Below the pieces are notes generated by a model. That model searched no databases. It worked only from the letters and a program-made list of their open reading frames with translations, and had not been told where the DNA came from. Source: Megascapheus bottae (Eukaryota > Chordata > Mammalia > Rodentia > Geomyidae). Taken from it: DNA of 64,000 bases. How positions within the stretch are numbered: the stretch's first letter is position 1; the number at the start of each line of letters is the position of its first letter. This document shows positions 1 through 12,827 of this stretch, piece after piece. A program made the translations under genes and the position numbers. The stretch spans positions 19,632,777 through 19,696,776 of the forward strand of contig JANJXV010000020.1 of assembly GCA_024803745.1 (NCBI GenBank), read 5' to 3'.

Positions 1-316
1 TAATTTCAGAGAAAAAGCATATGGGTGACATAGGAGAGCACAGAATGCAAAAGGTGTAAATATTTTAATTAGAGATTAATTTTTAATTTGAGACCTGGTG
101 GTATTTTGGGTCAGTGAGAGAATGCAAACTAAAAGTACTTAACTAAAACTTTCCACTCAACAAACATATTAGAAATGAGATGAACGTTGTCCTTGGCATT
201 GTTAAAATATGTGACAAAAATAAACTTTATCATTACAGACATCTTTACAATAGATTTATGAGTCTTGTTACTCAGAAAATGACTGAAAATTAATCTTACA
301 ACATTCATTTCAATTT

Positions 317-514
317 GTTTATTTTGCCTGTCCTGGGGCTTGAACTCAGTGTCCGACCACTGGCCTTGAGCTTTCCTCAAGTATAGCACTCTACCACTTG
401 AACCATAGCGCCGTTTCACACTTTTCTATGTATGTGGTACTGAGGAATCAGACCCCAGTCTTTGTGCATGCTATGTGAGCAGCACTCTACCACTAAGCCA
501 CGCTCTCAGTCTCT
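317..514 (-). repeat. IDL-Geo type SINE (antisense)
   Basis: Reverse-strand copy with all the family blocks: 'ggggcttgaactcag', a 'taccacttgaaccata' box, 'tatgtatgtggtactgagg' and a tRNA-Ala/ID-like head at its right end. It is diverged and carries small insertions. It also accounts for the short minus-strand ORF at 129-419, which is not a gene. Confidence 0.85.
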
Positions 515-570
515 AAGCTAAAGGTTTTTAACCTTAGCATTCAAAATGGGGTAAGTTGAATGTTTGTTGT

Positions 571-620
571 GAAGTACATGCTAGGCAAGCACTTTACCAC
601 TAGGCCAAACTCCCAGCTCC
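571..620 (-). repeat. ID-head SINE fragment (antisense)
   Basis: About 50 bases matching only the ID-like head ('catgctaggcaagcac' and 'aggccaaactcccagctcc'). It lies 57 bases from the previous SINE in the same orientation, so it may be a truncated insertion or a leftover of a rearranged copy. Confidence 0.7.
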
Positions 621-2205
621 TATAACATTTATTTTTGATTCAACGGTTGAACTTTCCATTTTGCCCCTGTTTTAAGTAATGGTTTTAAAGAAATAATTTA
701 TCAGTATTGTGTAAAACATCTGGTTTTCTATTGGTGACATATAAGGTCTTGAAAAATTTGAAGTTGTGTATTTCAAAGCAATGAAAACATTCTGTTAATG
801 GAAAATGGTCATCAAAAGAGTGTGAGCACATTGGCAGGAAGAAGTTGGTGGGGAATATGTTACTTCATTTCACATATTTTAGCTCCTTAAGCAAAGAGCT
901 GAGTGTGTACTTGAAATTGAGTGTTTTAAAATCTATGATAAAACTATGAAAACAATTCTTTGCATTTTATGACTTCTACATGGAATTTTCACATCACAAC
1001 TATATCAGGTATAAGCTACAAGATTTGTACTAAAAATTAATGGAGTCTTCTTTCTGAACTTAAGCCTTCTGCATATCTGAATATATTATATTTAAATGCA
1101 TTTTTAAAAGCCTGTGGAAAACACATAGCACCACAAAAGAGTTGAGAAAATGTAATGTCTTTTGAGCAGGGTCCTAGAGAATATGTTCATAAATCCATTT
1201 GAAGTAAAATGCATATGTATTAGATATTAAAATCTTCAAATTCTGTGAATTACATTCTGTAATCCTTCATTATACGTTGAAGGACAGAAGATAGCTTTCC
1301 TTCCTAGCATTTAGGTCAGTAGTGGCATTTGAGCAATATAAATGAAGGGAAAGAAAGTGGATAGATATTCTGTACATATTGTTTTACCAGAATTTGATAA
1401 AAAATGTTTTCTACATTGATCCTTTCCTGAATTCTCTATTTACAAGAGGCACGTCTTTACTTTTTAGAACAGTAATAATAAAATAAAATTAAATTAAATA
1501 AATCATGATTTAGAATGTTTCTTAACTTATTTCAGCAGGTTTATTTAGTTTTGCAAAATATTTCAGATTTTAATAAATGATTTAAAAAATGAATTATCTG
1601 CCCAAAGAACTACAATATCCAAATCGTTAATAAATGTTATGTAAGTTAAAATTCCTCTTGCAATATGACTACATTTGAAATATGGTATAAATGCAAATTC
1701 CCGAGATGTTTCACTATTACAGATGGATTAGTAATTTAAGATTGTACATTAACGACTTTTCCTCATTTTAAGTAACATTTCTTTCTAGTCTCATCAACTC
1801 TGTCATTATCTTACTAATGAAGAAAATTACTTAATCTCTCTGGATGTCTCTTTTCAATAATTTGAATCTTTTTTTTTAAATTCTAGAGATAGGTACAGGT
1901 ACTACAGACCTGTGTTGGACTCACAGCTCTGCACAAGGGTCTATTTTAATTATATTTTCTGAATTCCAATTGTTCTCCTTTAGCTTGTCTTAAACTCTTT
2001 GGTTGTAGGCTTTCAAAGGCTAGAAATCACATAAAGCAATGAGTATGGTTTAGAGGAATATGCAAGAAGTAAATTTCACAGATTCTTGTATATTTAGTTC
2101 AGTGGTATCCCCAGGGCCCAGGAGAATGTTCACTAAGTAGAAAATAATTCCATATACATTTACTAAGAGGTTGAATGAAGGACTGATAAGTGAGCAATTT
2201 TTTTT
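621..2205. other. AT-rich unique DNA, nothing recognised
   Basis: No ORF, RNA gene or repeat family is recognised. There is a short A/T-only tract near 1470-1505. Confidence 0.6.
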
Positions 2206-2372
2206 GCTTTTTTTTTTTTGTGTGTGTGTGTGGGTCATGGGGCTTGAACTTGGCCTGGGCGTTGTCCCTGAGCTCTTCAGCTCAAGGCTACTGCCCTAAC
2301 CTTGAACCAAGCCCCATTTCCCATTTTCTAGATGTTATTTGTATATAAGAGTCTTGGGTCCTTTTACTCCTA
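2206..2372 (-). repeat. B1-dID type SINE, head missing (antisense)
   Basis: A T-rich/GT tail, then 'gtcatggggcttgaact', 'gtccctgagctcttcag', and 'ataagagtctt' at the right end. These are the right-monomer and linker blocks seen in the fuller copies at 12610 and 55582. The 7SL-like head is absent, so the copy is 5' truncated. Confidence 0.75.
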
Positions 2373-3299
2373 GGGCAATTACTGACCAGAGACTTGAATT
2401 TATAAAAATTGATTATAGTTTCTGTTAATATAGCAAAGATATATTATCTGTGGATTTTGCTTTTGAAGTAGCATTTTCAGTCTTTACTATATATGCTTTG
2501 AATTGAAAGGAAATTCAACTATTTAAACCCAGATCCCTGTTTCTCATACAACATTCATATCTGTATGTAAATGTAAAATATATGTATATAAATTTGTATG
2601 TACATAGGTTACATAATATTTGAGATATATGAATTTTAATCACTGCATTCACTTTGCTAAACATATGCATTTTCTTTTGGCAAGTTAGTAATCACATATC
2701 AGTTTTGTCAAAAAAAAATAGGAATATTTTGCTAATTGTGTGCTGGATATCATCAGAAATTTCATCCAAACTTAAAGCTTTTACCAAAGGTTCTAAATAA
2801 ACTAGCCTACCTATACTGTAGTTCATCAAGGGTCTCTTCAGTTTCTCAGATTTCCACAAAAACACATTGCATGGATAACAGGTAATCAGTACCTTAGAAA
2901 TTAAATTGTATTTAGAAATACTTTGTTCAATTATTTAGATTTGTCCAATTCTGATTCTTTATTCATATATCAGAGAAAGTAAATTACTATCTCTTTTAAA
3001 TCTAGGGGGAAAATCCCTTTTTATCAACAAATCTTTGCTGTATTAATAAGGGGAATTCTCACCACGTCAATTAAAAATATTTCATTAAGTGTGGCATTCC
3101 CTTTGGTTGGAAACAGTTTATTTCATCATGCCTGACTATGTGGATTCTTTTCTAGCTTTGATTATCTTCTAGAGAAATCAGCTATGACCTTTTCAACCTT
3201 GGTGCAATACTCCGAGTTGTGGTAGATCAAAATTTTTCTCTTCCCATTTCTAAGAAGAGAAACAGATACCCAAATACTCTGAGATGGATAAAGTCATTC
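2373..3299. other. AT-rich unique DNA, nothing recognised
   Basis: No recognisable gene or repeat. Short ATG-containing ORFs are of chance length. Confidence 0.55.
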
Positions 3300-3491
3300 T
3301 TTTCTTTTTTTTGCCAATCCTGGGGCTTGAACTAAAGGCCTGGGTACTGTCTATCTGTGCACTTTCTGCTCTACCACTTGAGCCACAGTACAACTTCAGG
3401 CTTTTTCTATGTATGTGGTACTGAGGAATCGAAGCCGGTTCTACTTGCATGCTAAGCCAGCATGCTACCATTTGGCCAAACTCCTGGCCCC
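3300..3491 (-). repeat. IDL-Geo SINE (antisense)
   Basis: Complete antisense copy: T-tail, 'ccaatcctggggcttgaac', 'ctctaccacttgagccaca', 'tatgtatgtggtactgagg' and an ID head ending in 'ctcctggcccc'. 'tcattctt' occurs at both borders (3294-3301 and 3498-3505), fitting a short target-site duplication. Confidence 0.88.
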
Positions 3492-3636
3492 TAGAATCAT
3501 TCTTCAACATTTTAATTTATAATTGTTTGATACTAATTTAAAGATACTCCTATCTACCAACTTTTAGAATATAATTATTTAAAGTTACTTTTTAAACCTA
3601 TATTCACCTTTAATTGATCTTGTTTTGCCCACTTTT

Positions 3637-3808
3637 AATTTTTGACAGTCCTCTCAGCCTGGGCACTGTCCTTGAGCTTTCTCAAAGCTAGCATTCTACC
3701 ACTTGAGCCCACTTTTGCTTTTTTCTGTGTATGTGGTACAGAGGACTCAAATCCAGGGCTTTGTGCATGCCCAGCAATCACTCTAACTCTAGGCCACACT
3801 CCTGGCCC
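3637..3808 (-). repeat. IDL-Geo SINE, diverged (antisense)
   Basis: Same blocks in antisense ('gggcactgtccttgagcttt', 'ctaccacttgagccc', 'tgtatgtggta', 'ggccacactcctggccc'), with part of the 3' end of the element missing. A 61-codon plus-strand ORF across it is a SINE shadow. Confidence 0.85.
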
Positions 3809-6800
3809 ATCTTCTGCCCACGTTTAAAAAGTGCTTAAGAAAAGCAAGACTTTTCTGACATCTATTTACTCTGCTTTGAATATTGCCAATTAGTGGTCTT
3901 GAATTACAACTGGATGTATTAGAAAACCATTCACTTCTTCCTTAATTTAAGACATTCCCTGCATCTTTTCATAAAACTCTAGTTAGTGCAATTAGATTAG
4001 TCATGTGCTTACAAATTGCTCCTCAACTAAGTATTTAACACCAGTTCATTGTATGAAGACATCTGGAGAGCAGAATTAAACTCTCTCTACAGGCACAGCC
4101 AGCATGGTATTTACTTGTAATATGTTGTAACGCATGGAATAGTCTAATACTAAAATTGTTTCTAGGTGAGCCTCAGAAAACAATGACTTCACCTTGGTTT
4201 CTATATATGCCTCATTAATTACACAGTGCTTGTATAGAATGTGTATGCAACCAGTGTTTCTTGGTAATCTTCCTTGCTGCTGAGTTGCTCACATTACCCA
4301 AAACAAGTGTACTCTTGAGAAATCAAGGCATATGCAAAGGAATGTAACACTAATTCTCTCACAGAAACCACAGAATACATGCATTCAGTATTAAAGATTC
4401 TAATGTGTTCCAACTTCAAGTGGAAAAGTTATTAAATGAAAACCTCAATTGTTAGGGAAAATGCAAAATCCCTCAATATGCACATGTCTTCTAAGCCATA
4501 GAGTTTATTTTTAATTTTATTTTGTGTTATTACTTTGGTTATGTTTTTACTCTGGTTTCCTGCCCTCTACTCCCATCTTTGGCAGTGTTATAAGTCTTAG
4601 TATAAAACAAATGTTATAAATCAATAAATCTATATAAGCTGTCATCTGATTATAAGTTTTCATAAATGTAGGAAATGTTTAGATATACTCAGAGTTCATT
4701 ACAGACAAAAAGAACAGAGGATATGAAAGTATGGAAATCTTCATAGTCTTACCAGTATTTTAAATCCTAGACAAAACCCAGGTTCTTGGAAGCTTATTGC
4801 ATTTATCCATGTCTTCTGGCATTTTAAAAATAGGCTTGATGGTACCTAAGATATAGAAATATTCTACAGAGTACTGAATGATGCTTTTTATTTCTTGAAA
4901 GGATTGATATCATTATGTTTAATACACCAACCCAAATAGAAACCACTGTAGTGCTTTGCAGAAGGATCCTTATGGCATATAACTTTTCAGCCTGAAAATG
5001 CAAGGTTAATTTTGCTTTTTTAATTTAAATAAAATAAGTTGTTAAAAAAGGTGATGAATATTTAGGGTTCTCCCACTGGTCAGTTTGATTTGTTCAGTTC
5101 TTTTTACAGAATAATACAAAATTTATGGAGAACCAGTAACAGCCATATACTTCGTAAGATGTGAGATGAAAAGCAGAAAATATTGATTACCCTGAAGGAG
5201 GAGTGAGCAAGTAATCAGGCGTTAACCAGTGTCAGGACAATTTAATAGTCCCTTTGAACAATATTACATTAATACTATGGGGGGAAAGCTAAGAAAACAC
5301 AGTTAGAGGAGAGTTGATAACTTCATTCTAAGTAAGTGAGTAAAAGAGTGAGACCTCCTTGATGAAAATGATGTGTCTATGGACACTTGGACCAATGGTT
5401 GATGATAAAGTGTAGTGTTCATTTCATGTTAGAATGAATGTAATGAAACTTATTAACAGCATTTTAAACAAGGAACAATTATATTCTATTTTATTAAACA
5501 GAGTTCTCTGGTTGTGGAAATCAAATAGATAGCTGACTGTCCATATCAGGATTGAGACCTAAATTCAGGATCTCAAGGCAATTTGCCCTGTTTTGATTAA
5601 AGACATCTGGATGTCTCTGCTGTAAGAAAATGGGAAAATGGTTATGACACTCCCCATTCTCAATCTGGGAAAACAAAGAGAAAATCTGGGATGTATATGA
5701 TTACTTAGTATTTGATCTGTTTATGAGACATCTGGGGAGATAGACCATAAACTTATGCAGATAACTTTGACTCTAAGAAAGAAGTATGTATCAGATACAG
5801 GAGATTGGGTGTAAGGGTTTAAAGTTTGTGGGAGGATATTCAAGTAGAAAATACAAAGGTGTAAGGAAGAAGAGATGCAGAAAGAGACCAGATCAAGATG
5901 GGAAGAAATGAGGAGGAAGGAGTGCCCAGAGATTTTATTTAATGTGGAAAAATAATTGGAGTACTTATACGTAAGGCTATCAAATTTTAAATGCCTGGTA
6001 ATTTAAAAATAAAATAACTAACACATGCATTCTATTTGGAGACTCAAAATTGTTATTCATTGCTTTTCCCCAAGTACAAGGTATCTGAGCTTTATTTTCA
6101 TTTTTCTAAACTTGAACTTTTTGCTAATATTTTAGACTAAGCAAAGTACTTAACTGAATAAAGAAAATTATTCTCAGTTAACTACCTTTTCTTTCATGAT
6201 GGAAAGGTTTATCTCTTTATTATAAAAAAGTGTAAAATAAATTAATTGTAACTCTAATGTTCAAAACTTTTATGAGTACTGACTAACACTGGGCATTTTT
6301 ATTTTGGTTTATATCAAGAGAAATTTATTTATACAAATAGTAACAGTTTTATATGAGCTAGTTTTCATCGTTGAAAAGGGGATATTTGCAGTTCACTAAA
6401 AAAGGAAATTTAATAAATACTTTCAATGTTTTATCCTCCTTCATTCTTTTTGCAAAGAACTATATTCTATGTATTTGAAATTCCTATAGCAGACTCACCG
6501 CACATTTGGGGCTTATTTCAAATATAAAAATTAAGCCTATCAGGTATAATATACTTATTTAATATGCTGAGGAATCTTGCAAAAATACCTTTATACTAAC
6601 AATATCTACAGATTTTATAAAGTAAATTTGTCTGCTTTTGGATCCATCAAAACTGTATTTGGTTATTTAAGTTGTTCAGTGAAGCATTAAAGTAATCTTA
6701 TAGTTAGTTTGTAAACACTGTCTAATTTCTCTCTATCATAAATGTGAGGATTGTAGCTACACCAATAATTATTTTTTAATCTTTGAAAAAGAATGCATTA

Positions 6801-8148
6801 TGGATAATTTGATAATTCTTGGCTGTTATATATTACATATTATATATGCTGAACAAAAATGGATTTAAGAACAGTAATTTCATTCTCTTTTATAGCACTT
6901 TTTTCTTCCTGAAACTCACTCTTGAAGTTTAACAAGTACATTTTTTTCCTTAGGAAAATCTATATTGGCTAATATTACCTTTAGAAAATTGTCTTGAGGT
7001 GAAAATGAATAGGAAAAATAAATGCTGTAGTTATGTCATTGCATACATATGTGTAAATTTTATCATTTATGGTGGCATTGACTATTGTTTCTTATACAAA
7101 AAATGCTTTCTTGACCAAATACTGTTATATTTAAATGATAGTAAAATTAAAATATAAATATTAAATATCTTCAAGCTGCAGAAGAAAATCAAATGAGGGT
7201 GTAGAACATGACCTTTTCATATTTTCATCCTTTCAGGAAATTTGGCTCTTTTCAGGTAGAATAGTAGAGAACATGTCAAAGTCTTTTGCCTCCTTACCTC
7301 AAACTGCCAGAATTCTCTTCATACTCTCTCAGTCACTACGAGCAGAGTGAGAAATTATTGGGGTTAACTGCAAAAGGTCATTTGGTGTTCTGGGTAAGAT
7401 ACTGAAAGTGATCTCAGAAGTTTGAAGCTACTCTATCGTATCTTAAGTCTCTGCTAAAAATCTGGGTAAGAATTTTGATGAGGTGTTACAATGACATTGT
7501 AGTTCTATCTAGCCCTAAATTGGTCTCATAAACTTCCACAGATGGGGTCACAGTGTCCATTACTTCCTCTTTCTGATGTTCTGTTCGGAAGAAGGAACAG
7601 CAACTCCTGTGTTCATTAAGAGTTCATAACCACTGGGGCTGGAATGCAGTTCTTATGAGCTTGGGGGGACACTTGTATTCTAAAAATAAAATGAATATTA
7701 GCTTGTAAGCATTGATCAATATTAAAAAATAGAATTTAAAAACCTACTTCACTGAAAAAGTGTTCAATAAGCAATGACAAGAGCCTAAGCATTGTGTTCA
7801 GAGCACTCTAAGACAATGGAAAATACAACATTGTAGTTCTTCATATTAACTTGTGACCTGCTGTGCTTAAATAATTACAGCAAGTGTAGAAGGAACTATC
7901 TAACAAATAAGAGGTGCTTTACTATTTGCTTCAACCAGGAATGTATTTTCAGACTACTAAATGAACTCAAACCTTTCTGCTTTTGCTTTTCCTTGAATCT
8001 TTCTTTTCCCTTGAATTTTTAAGCTAAAAGATAACACCTAATTATTTGCCATTTATCAAAGCAGTCTATGAATAAAATACATCGATCAACATCTGCCTTT
8101 TAACATTTCCACACGTCCCTCCCTTACCACTCTTAATAATGCTGGATT
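3809..8148. other. Long AT-rich stretch, possible ancient relics near 5.2-5.95 kb
   Basis: Mostly unique AT-rich sequence. The purine-rich piece around 5160-5950 has wording reminiscent of very old mammalian interspersed repeats ('gagacctccttgatga', 'gatgggaagaaatgagg'), but I cannot assign a family. No ORF of note. Confidence 0.4.
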
Positions 8149-8377
8149 TACATTGGATTCTTTTTTTTTTTTTTTTTGCGAGTCCTGGCCTTGAGCTCGG
8201 GGCCTGAGCACTGTCCCTGGAATTTCTCAAAGCTAGAGCTCGACCACTTGAGCCTCAGCACCACTTCCAGCTTTTTTCTATGTATGTAGTACTGAGGAAT
8301 CGAACCCGAGTCTTCATGCATGCTAGGCAAGCACTTTAACCACTAGGCCAAACTCCCAGCCCCTACATTGGATTCTT
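8149..8377 (-). mobile_element. IDL-Geo SINE with perfect 14-bp target-site duplication
   Basis: Antisense copy at 8163-8363 with an uninterrupted T-tail, both monomers and an ID head ending in 'ccaaactcccagcccc'. It is flanked by identical 'tacattggattctt' at 8149-8162 and 8364-8377. Perfect flanks and low divergence indicate a fairly recent L1-mediated insertion. Confidence 0.93.
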
Positions 8378-8615
8378 GACTGCATTCTTCCTCTCATCTC
8401 TTCATCTGTCTACCCTTTCCTCCTGCATGCCACTCTACCCCTTCTGCAGGCTAAACATGTCATGTATCTACTACAATGTGCATATTAAATTATGAATACA
8501 CAGGGTCAACATCCACCAATAATTGTTGGAAGGATTTGAGTCAGAAGATTTGTCTGTACCAGAGCACTGAGTTCATATTTTGTCAAAGGATCTTGTTGTA
8601 AAACCCTTGATATAT

Positions 8616-8740
8616 CCTTCCTTCCTTCCTTCCTTCCTTCCTTCCTTCCTTCCTTCCTTCCTTCCTTCCTTCTTTTCTTCTTCCCTTCTCCCTTCTTTCC
8701 CTCTCTTCCATTATTTCCTTCCCTTTTCCCATTGTTTCTT
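8616..8740. repeat. (TTCC)n microsatellite and pyrimidine tract
   Basis: Clean CTTC repeats to about 8672, continuing as an impure C/T-only tract. Such mirror-like polypyrimidine DNA can form triplex structure. Confidence 0.95.
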
Positions 8741-9341
8741 TTTCATAAAGATTTGAATCAGTATAATAGGGAGAAAGAAAAATTCTGTTTCCCTGTTTTT
8801 TTTTTTTTTAACCAGTGTGCAATTGATTATTCTAAGTTAATCATGCTGGTTCCGTCAGTATACAGTTCATCATAAACTATTCGTATGGGATAAAGAGTTG
8901 GAATAGTCAATAGTTAATTCTTCAGTCATTTAAGAAAAAGAAGTACGTTATTTCTGTATCACATTGCGTGCAAAATAAACTTCATGATAATGTGTTGTTA
9001 TTGAAAATTGCAAAGTAGAGAAATACTTATTTGATACTTTATTTTTAGTGCTAGTATAGGTAATTATTTTTTAAGACTGAAAAAAATTGCAAGTTACACA
9101 GATAATTAAAATATTTTGTTAGGAAACTTAAAAATTTAGTCAAACAATAAATTCATAAAAATTCAACCCTTCAACTTATGTTTCTAAGCAAGAAATGAAA
9201 GTGCATGTTGATTATAATCAACTATATTACAATATTGATAATATTAATTGTAAAATAAACAGAAGTCACAAGTAGTATAACAAAATTGTTTTACAACCTC
9301 ATCTAAATGCTACATTTCTGATCAAACTAAAGCCTTTGCTT

Positions 9342-9378
9342 TGTGTGTGTGTGTGTGTGTGTGTATGTGTGTGTGTGT
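9342..9378. repeat. (GT)n microsatellite at SINE tail
   Basis: GT dinucleotide run with one 'TA' interruption, abutting the tail side of the old SINE that follows. It probably grew from the SINE A/T tail. Confidence 0.95.
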
Positions 9379-9608
9379 ACTGAGTACTGGGGCTTGAACT
9401 CAGGGTTTGTTCCCTGAATTTTTGCTTTAGGCTAGATTTCTGCCACTGAAACCACTGTGCCAGTTCTGGCTCAAAACTTTTGCATAAATGACCATATTCC
9501 TTATTACATAACTGTACAGAATGTCATGAACTGTTTTGTTTCAGACCATGATGCTGAAATATAAGCTTTTGAGTAGCTAGGATTATATATGTGAGCTGCA
9601 GGTCCTAG
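9379..9608 (-). repeat. Old B1-dID type SINE (antisense)
   Basis: 'tactggggcttgaactcag' and 'ctgccactgaaaccactgt' mark the right monomer. After a diverged middle, 'tgagtagctaggatta' and 'tgtgagctgcaggtcc' mark an antisense 7SL/B1-like head. Heavily diverged. Confidence 0.65.
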
Positions 9609-10150
9609 CAAATCTTCCATTTAAAATGCTTAACCAGTGTCAAACACTGCATAAATGGCAATGCTCTTCATCGAATGACAGTGCAGGAATTCATAAATTA
9701 TTTACTATAATATTGATGATGAGTAGCATATTATATGATTTGATCTAATATATAATAGACCTTAATCCAAGTAATTTAATTTCTTTTTAGTAAAACACTG
9801 TATTCAGTTAATGTCACCAAAAATTTAAAGAAAGATTAATCATAGAGACAGCAAGACAACTAAAGGGAAAAATAAGGCTAAATAACAAATGTTCATTCAT
9901 ATGTGAATTTGATAAGGGGAAGAAAATGAGTGATTTGTTGGTGGCAATACTCTCAAGGCTGATTTTCCATCAGTATTACCACATTGAATTTAAAGGAGTA
10001 TCTCAAACAGTTCATATTTACTAAGTACGTCCATGTCAGCATGTACAGTTTGGATGCACAGTGAAGGGTTCTTTATTTACTTGGACCAGGAATGTTGATT
10101 CTCTTGACATTTTTGAAGTTCAATACATGCATTGAATTACCAAATCCTGA
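9609..10150. other. AT-rich unique DNA, nothing recognised
   Basis: No gene, RNA or repeat family recognised. Confidence 0.55.
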
Positions 10151-10255
10151 TTTCTTTCTGTCTCTTTCTGTCTCTGTCTTAGTCGCTCTGTCTGTCTGTC
10201 TGTCTGTCTGTCTTTCTCTCTCTCTGCTCTCTGTCTGTCTCTCTGTCTCTCTGTC

Positions 10256-10302
<47 letters not shown>

Positions 10303-10366
10303 GCTCTCTGTCTGTCTCTCTGTCTCTGTCTCTGTCTGTCTGTCTGTATCTCTCTCTCTCTCCCCA
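10151..10366. repeat. TCTG/TCTC satellite with internal higher-order duplication
   Basis: Tract of TCTG and TCTC units. A longer unit recurs: a TCTG run, a TCTC run, then 'tctgctctctgtctgtctct', near 10190-10240 and again near 10255-10320. ORFs on both strands here (runs of Leu-Ser-Val or Arg-Asp-Thr) come from the repeat and are not genes. Confidence 0.92.
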
Positions 10367-10640
10367 CCCTCTCTTTCCACATAGAACATTAAAGTGATCC
10401 TTAAATGTCAGTCACTTTGGTGTCAGTACGATGATCTTGCAGTATCAGTTCAGTTAATAAACCACAGGAGACTATAAACTGTGACAATGAAGGCTAATGA
10501 ATATAATCGTATAGAGTAATTTTGGTAGGGGAGAAAATGTTTTAAAGGTTCATACATATCTTTCCCAGAAAAACTATATGATTATCTCATATCGTTAAAG
10601 TATTTCACCTTGTTATCTGATATATTGGATATATACACAT
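10367..10640. other. Unique DNA, nothing recognised
   Basis: AT-rich sequence between the satellite and the L1 3' end, with no assignable feature. Confidence 0.5.
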
Positions 10641-10795
10641 TTGATTATTTGAAATCGGATAGGGAAGGGGGGAAACCAAGATTAGGAGCGGGGGTGGGGG
10701 GAGAGAAATGGGGACCAAGATATGAGAAGGGGTATCAATGTATGGTGAATAAATGTAACCCTTCTATTAATTACAATAAAAATATATGGAAAAAA
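10641..10795 (+). mobile_element. L1 3' UTR end (5'-truncated LINE-1)
   Basis: G-rich strand 'gatagggaaggggggaaa', 'gaccaagatatgagaagg' and 'tatcaatgtatggtgaa', ending in an A-rich tail. The same text recurs at 20940-21105 (same strand) and in antisense at 20700, 35920 and 50760. This recurrence identifies it as the local L1 3' UTR. Confidence 0.8.
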
Positions 10796-11799
10796 CTATA
10801 TGGAAATCATATATGGGTAAAATGAAGTTGTATTTATTTTCACTAAAATGTTGTAGGATGTTATTACTCTGATAGTAACATAGGTAACTGTTGGGAGATT
10901 ATTCTCCATGCTCTAAGAAAAAATTTTGGTAAAATATTGTCTGCACTCTCTTGGCTTGGTTGTGATATTTGTGAGTTATTATAGGACATGTGATGTTATA
11001 GGGGCTGCTTGATAAAAATGGAAGACTTCTAGACATCTCTATAGCATATGAAAAATTGTAAATTTGAGCAAAATAAACAGAACCTATATATGTATACATA
11101 CACAATTATCTTTATACAAGTTGAAGCTAGTACTATCAAAGAAAAATAATGGGAAGATATTCATATTCTCTCCTTCTGGAATTATTGGGGTTCTTGCAAT
11201 AGCCGATTTTGGTCTACCAACATAGGAGATATTATTGGAAGTTATCTTAATTGTGGTGGTATCATTTTTAGCTTTGTATTTAAAACTCTATTACTTTGCT
11301 TAGCAAGCAGTACATTCATGTGGCAGAATTCTTGGAATAATCTTTGAGTGATGAAAATACGTTGCATCGCAGTTATCATTATCATGAATTTATACCCACT
11401 TTGACTATAAAAATAAACAATTAAAATGAAAGTTTTCTTTTAAAAATAAGTCTGATTAACAATTTAACAAAGGTAGTATAAAAATGTTTATATTCTCTTT
11501 GAATAGTAGTATCAGTTGGAACTGAATTGAAATTGGGTCTCTCCTATTAACTGCCGAAATGACATTGTATAAATTATAAATTGTCTATCCTTGTTTGCTT
11601 CTAAGGTATTATTGATATGTACACTGTCTTAGTTTTATATTGTTTTTGTTGTTAAAGTATATGAGGATCTTAACAAAGAGTATAAGATACAGCAAACACT
11701 TAGCACTGTTTCACCATTGTCCTTTTATACATTAGGAATCAGTAAATTTTTTGATTGAGTCATTGATTCATTCATCGATCCACTCATACATTTATTCAT
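10796..11799. other. AT-rich unique DNA
   Basis: Nothing assignable. 'ctccttctggaattattggg' near 11168 faintly recalls an antisense L1 3' region but is too short to call. Confidence 0.45.
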
Positions 11800-11960
11800 T
11801 GTTGCTACTGGGGTTCGAACTCAGGCATCTATCACTTGAAATAGGTCCCCAGTCCTTCTAGCTTTTATGCTATTGTTTAGATGGGGTTATGTTTTTATTT
11901 CTGACGGGACCATTCTAGGCCACGAGCTATCTACCTATGTCTGTGTGAGTCACTGGGATT
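11800..11960 (-). repeat. Old B1-dID type SINE (antisense, degraded)
   Basis: 'ctactggggttcgaactcag' and 'ggtccccagtcctt' match the right monomer. 'agatggggttatgttttta' and 'tgtgagtcactgggattt' are a decayed 7SL-like head. Much more diverged than the IDL-Geo copies, so older. Confidence 0.55.
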
Positions 11961-12596
11961 TAAGCAGTAAGCCCAAATAGTTTTTAAATGGAATTAATTT
12001 TAGAGATTTCTCCTGCTAATAATCCTATTGAATTACTGATTTTCTCTTATGTCTTTGCTTAGATACAGTCTTGAACAGTTCTGGGTAACGTCTAGGTGAA
12101 CAGGGATATTTCAGGCAAGAGATGAATGCAGACCATGTCCTGGAGATAAAATGTGAAAAGAGGAGTCTGATAGTGTGATGTTGGCTACTCATCTCATTGG
12201 GAAGCTTGGATTCTTGCAGTATTCCTGGTAAAGATAGGAGGCTCTGTCCTACAGGAATGAAGATCACGTAATTGGAATCAAGTCAAATGTGTTGAAATTT
12301 CCATATTTTACATCATGGTGAAATTGAGCAACTAAGGAAAAATGTGCTTGTAAATTTAAATTTAGTTTGCTTCTAAGGGCCTTAAGTGATTGTTGACAGA
12401 AAAGAGAGAGCAAAGCTATTCTTCATGTCTGCGTTCCTGTTCCCTGCATGATGAATTATCTCTTAAGTAAGGGAAAAAGGAACATAGAATTTAGGACTAA
12501 TTAGAGAAGATTCAGTTCATACATGGCTTGCTGCCACCCAGGATCCTTAACACTGTAAATATAAGGTCAGTTTTTCTAATCTATGCTAACAGCACT
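11961..12596. other. Unique DNA, nothing recognised
   Basis: An 80-codon minus-strand ORF at 12025-12267 lacks recognisable motifs and is of chance length. Nothing else seen. Confidence 0.5.
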
Positions 12597-12827
12597 GTTT
12601 AAACTTTTTTTTTTCCTTTGGTCAGTCATGGGGCTTGAACTCTGGGCCTGGGCACTGTCCCTGAGCTCTATCCCTTGAGCCAGATTTCTGATGGTTAATT
12701 GGAGATAAGAGTCTCCTGGACTTTTTAGTGACTGAGCTGGCTTTGATTCGCAATTCTCAGATCTCAGCCTCCTTAGTAGCTAGGATTACATGTGTGAGCC
12801 ACCGTGTCCTGCTGGTTTAAACTTTTT
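12597..12827 (-). mobile_element. B1-dID type SINE with 13-bp target-site duplication
   Basis: Element at about 12610-12814, antisense: T-tail, 'tcatggggcttgaactct', 'gcactgtccctgagctct', 'ttggagataagagtct', then a 7SL-like head ('cagatctcagcctcc', 'agtagctaggatta', 'tgtgagccacc'). Identical 'gtttaaacttttt' at 12597-12609 and 12815-12827 marks the insertion. It is one of the cleanest B1-headed copies in the window. Confidence 0.92.

Noticed and set aside
10151..10366. CRISPR-like array
   Set aside because: Tetranucleotide satellite with no repeat-spacer structure, in a mammalian genome.
10120..10397. Leu/Ser/Val-rich and Arg/Thr/Asp-rich ORFs as proteins
   Set aside because: They are translations of the TCTG/TCTC repeat.
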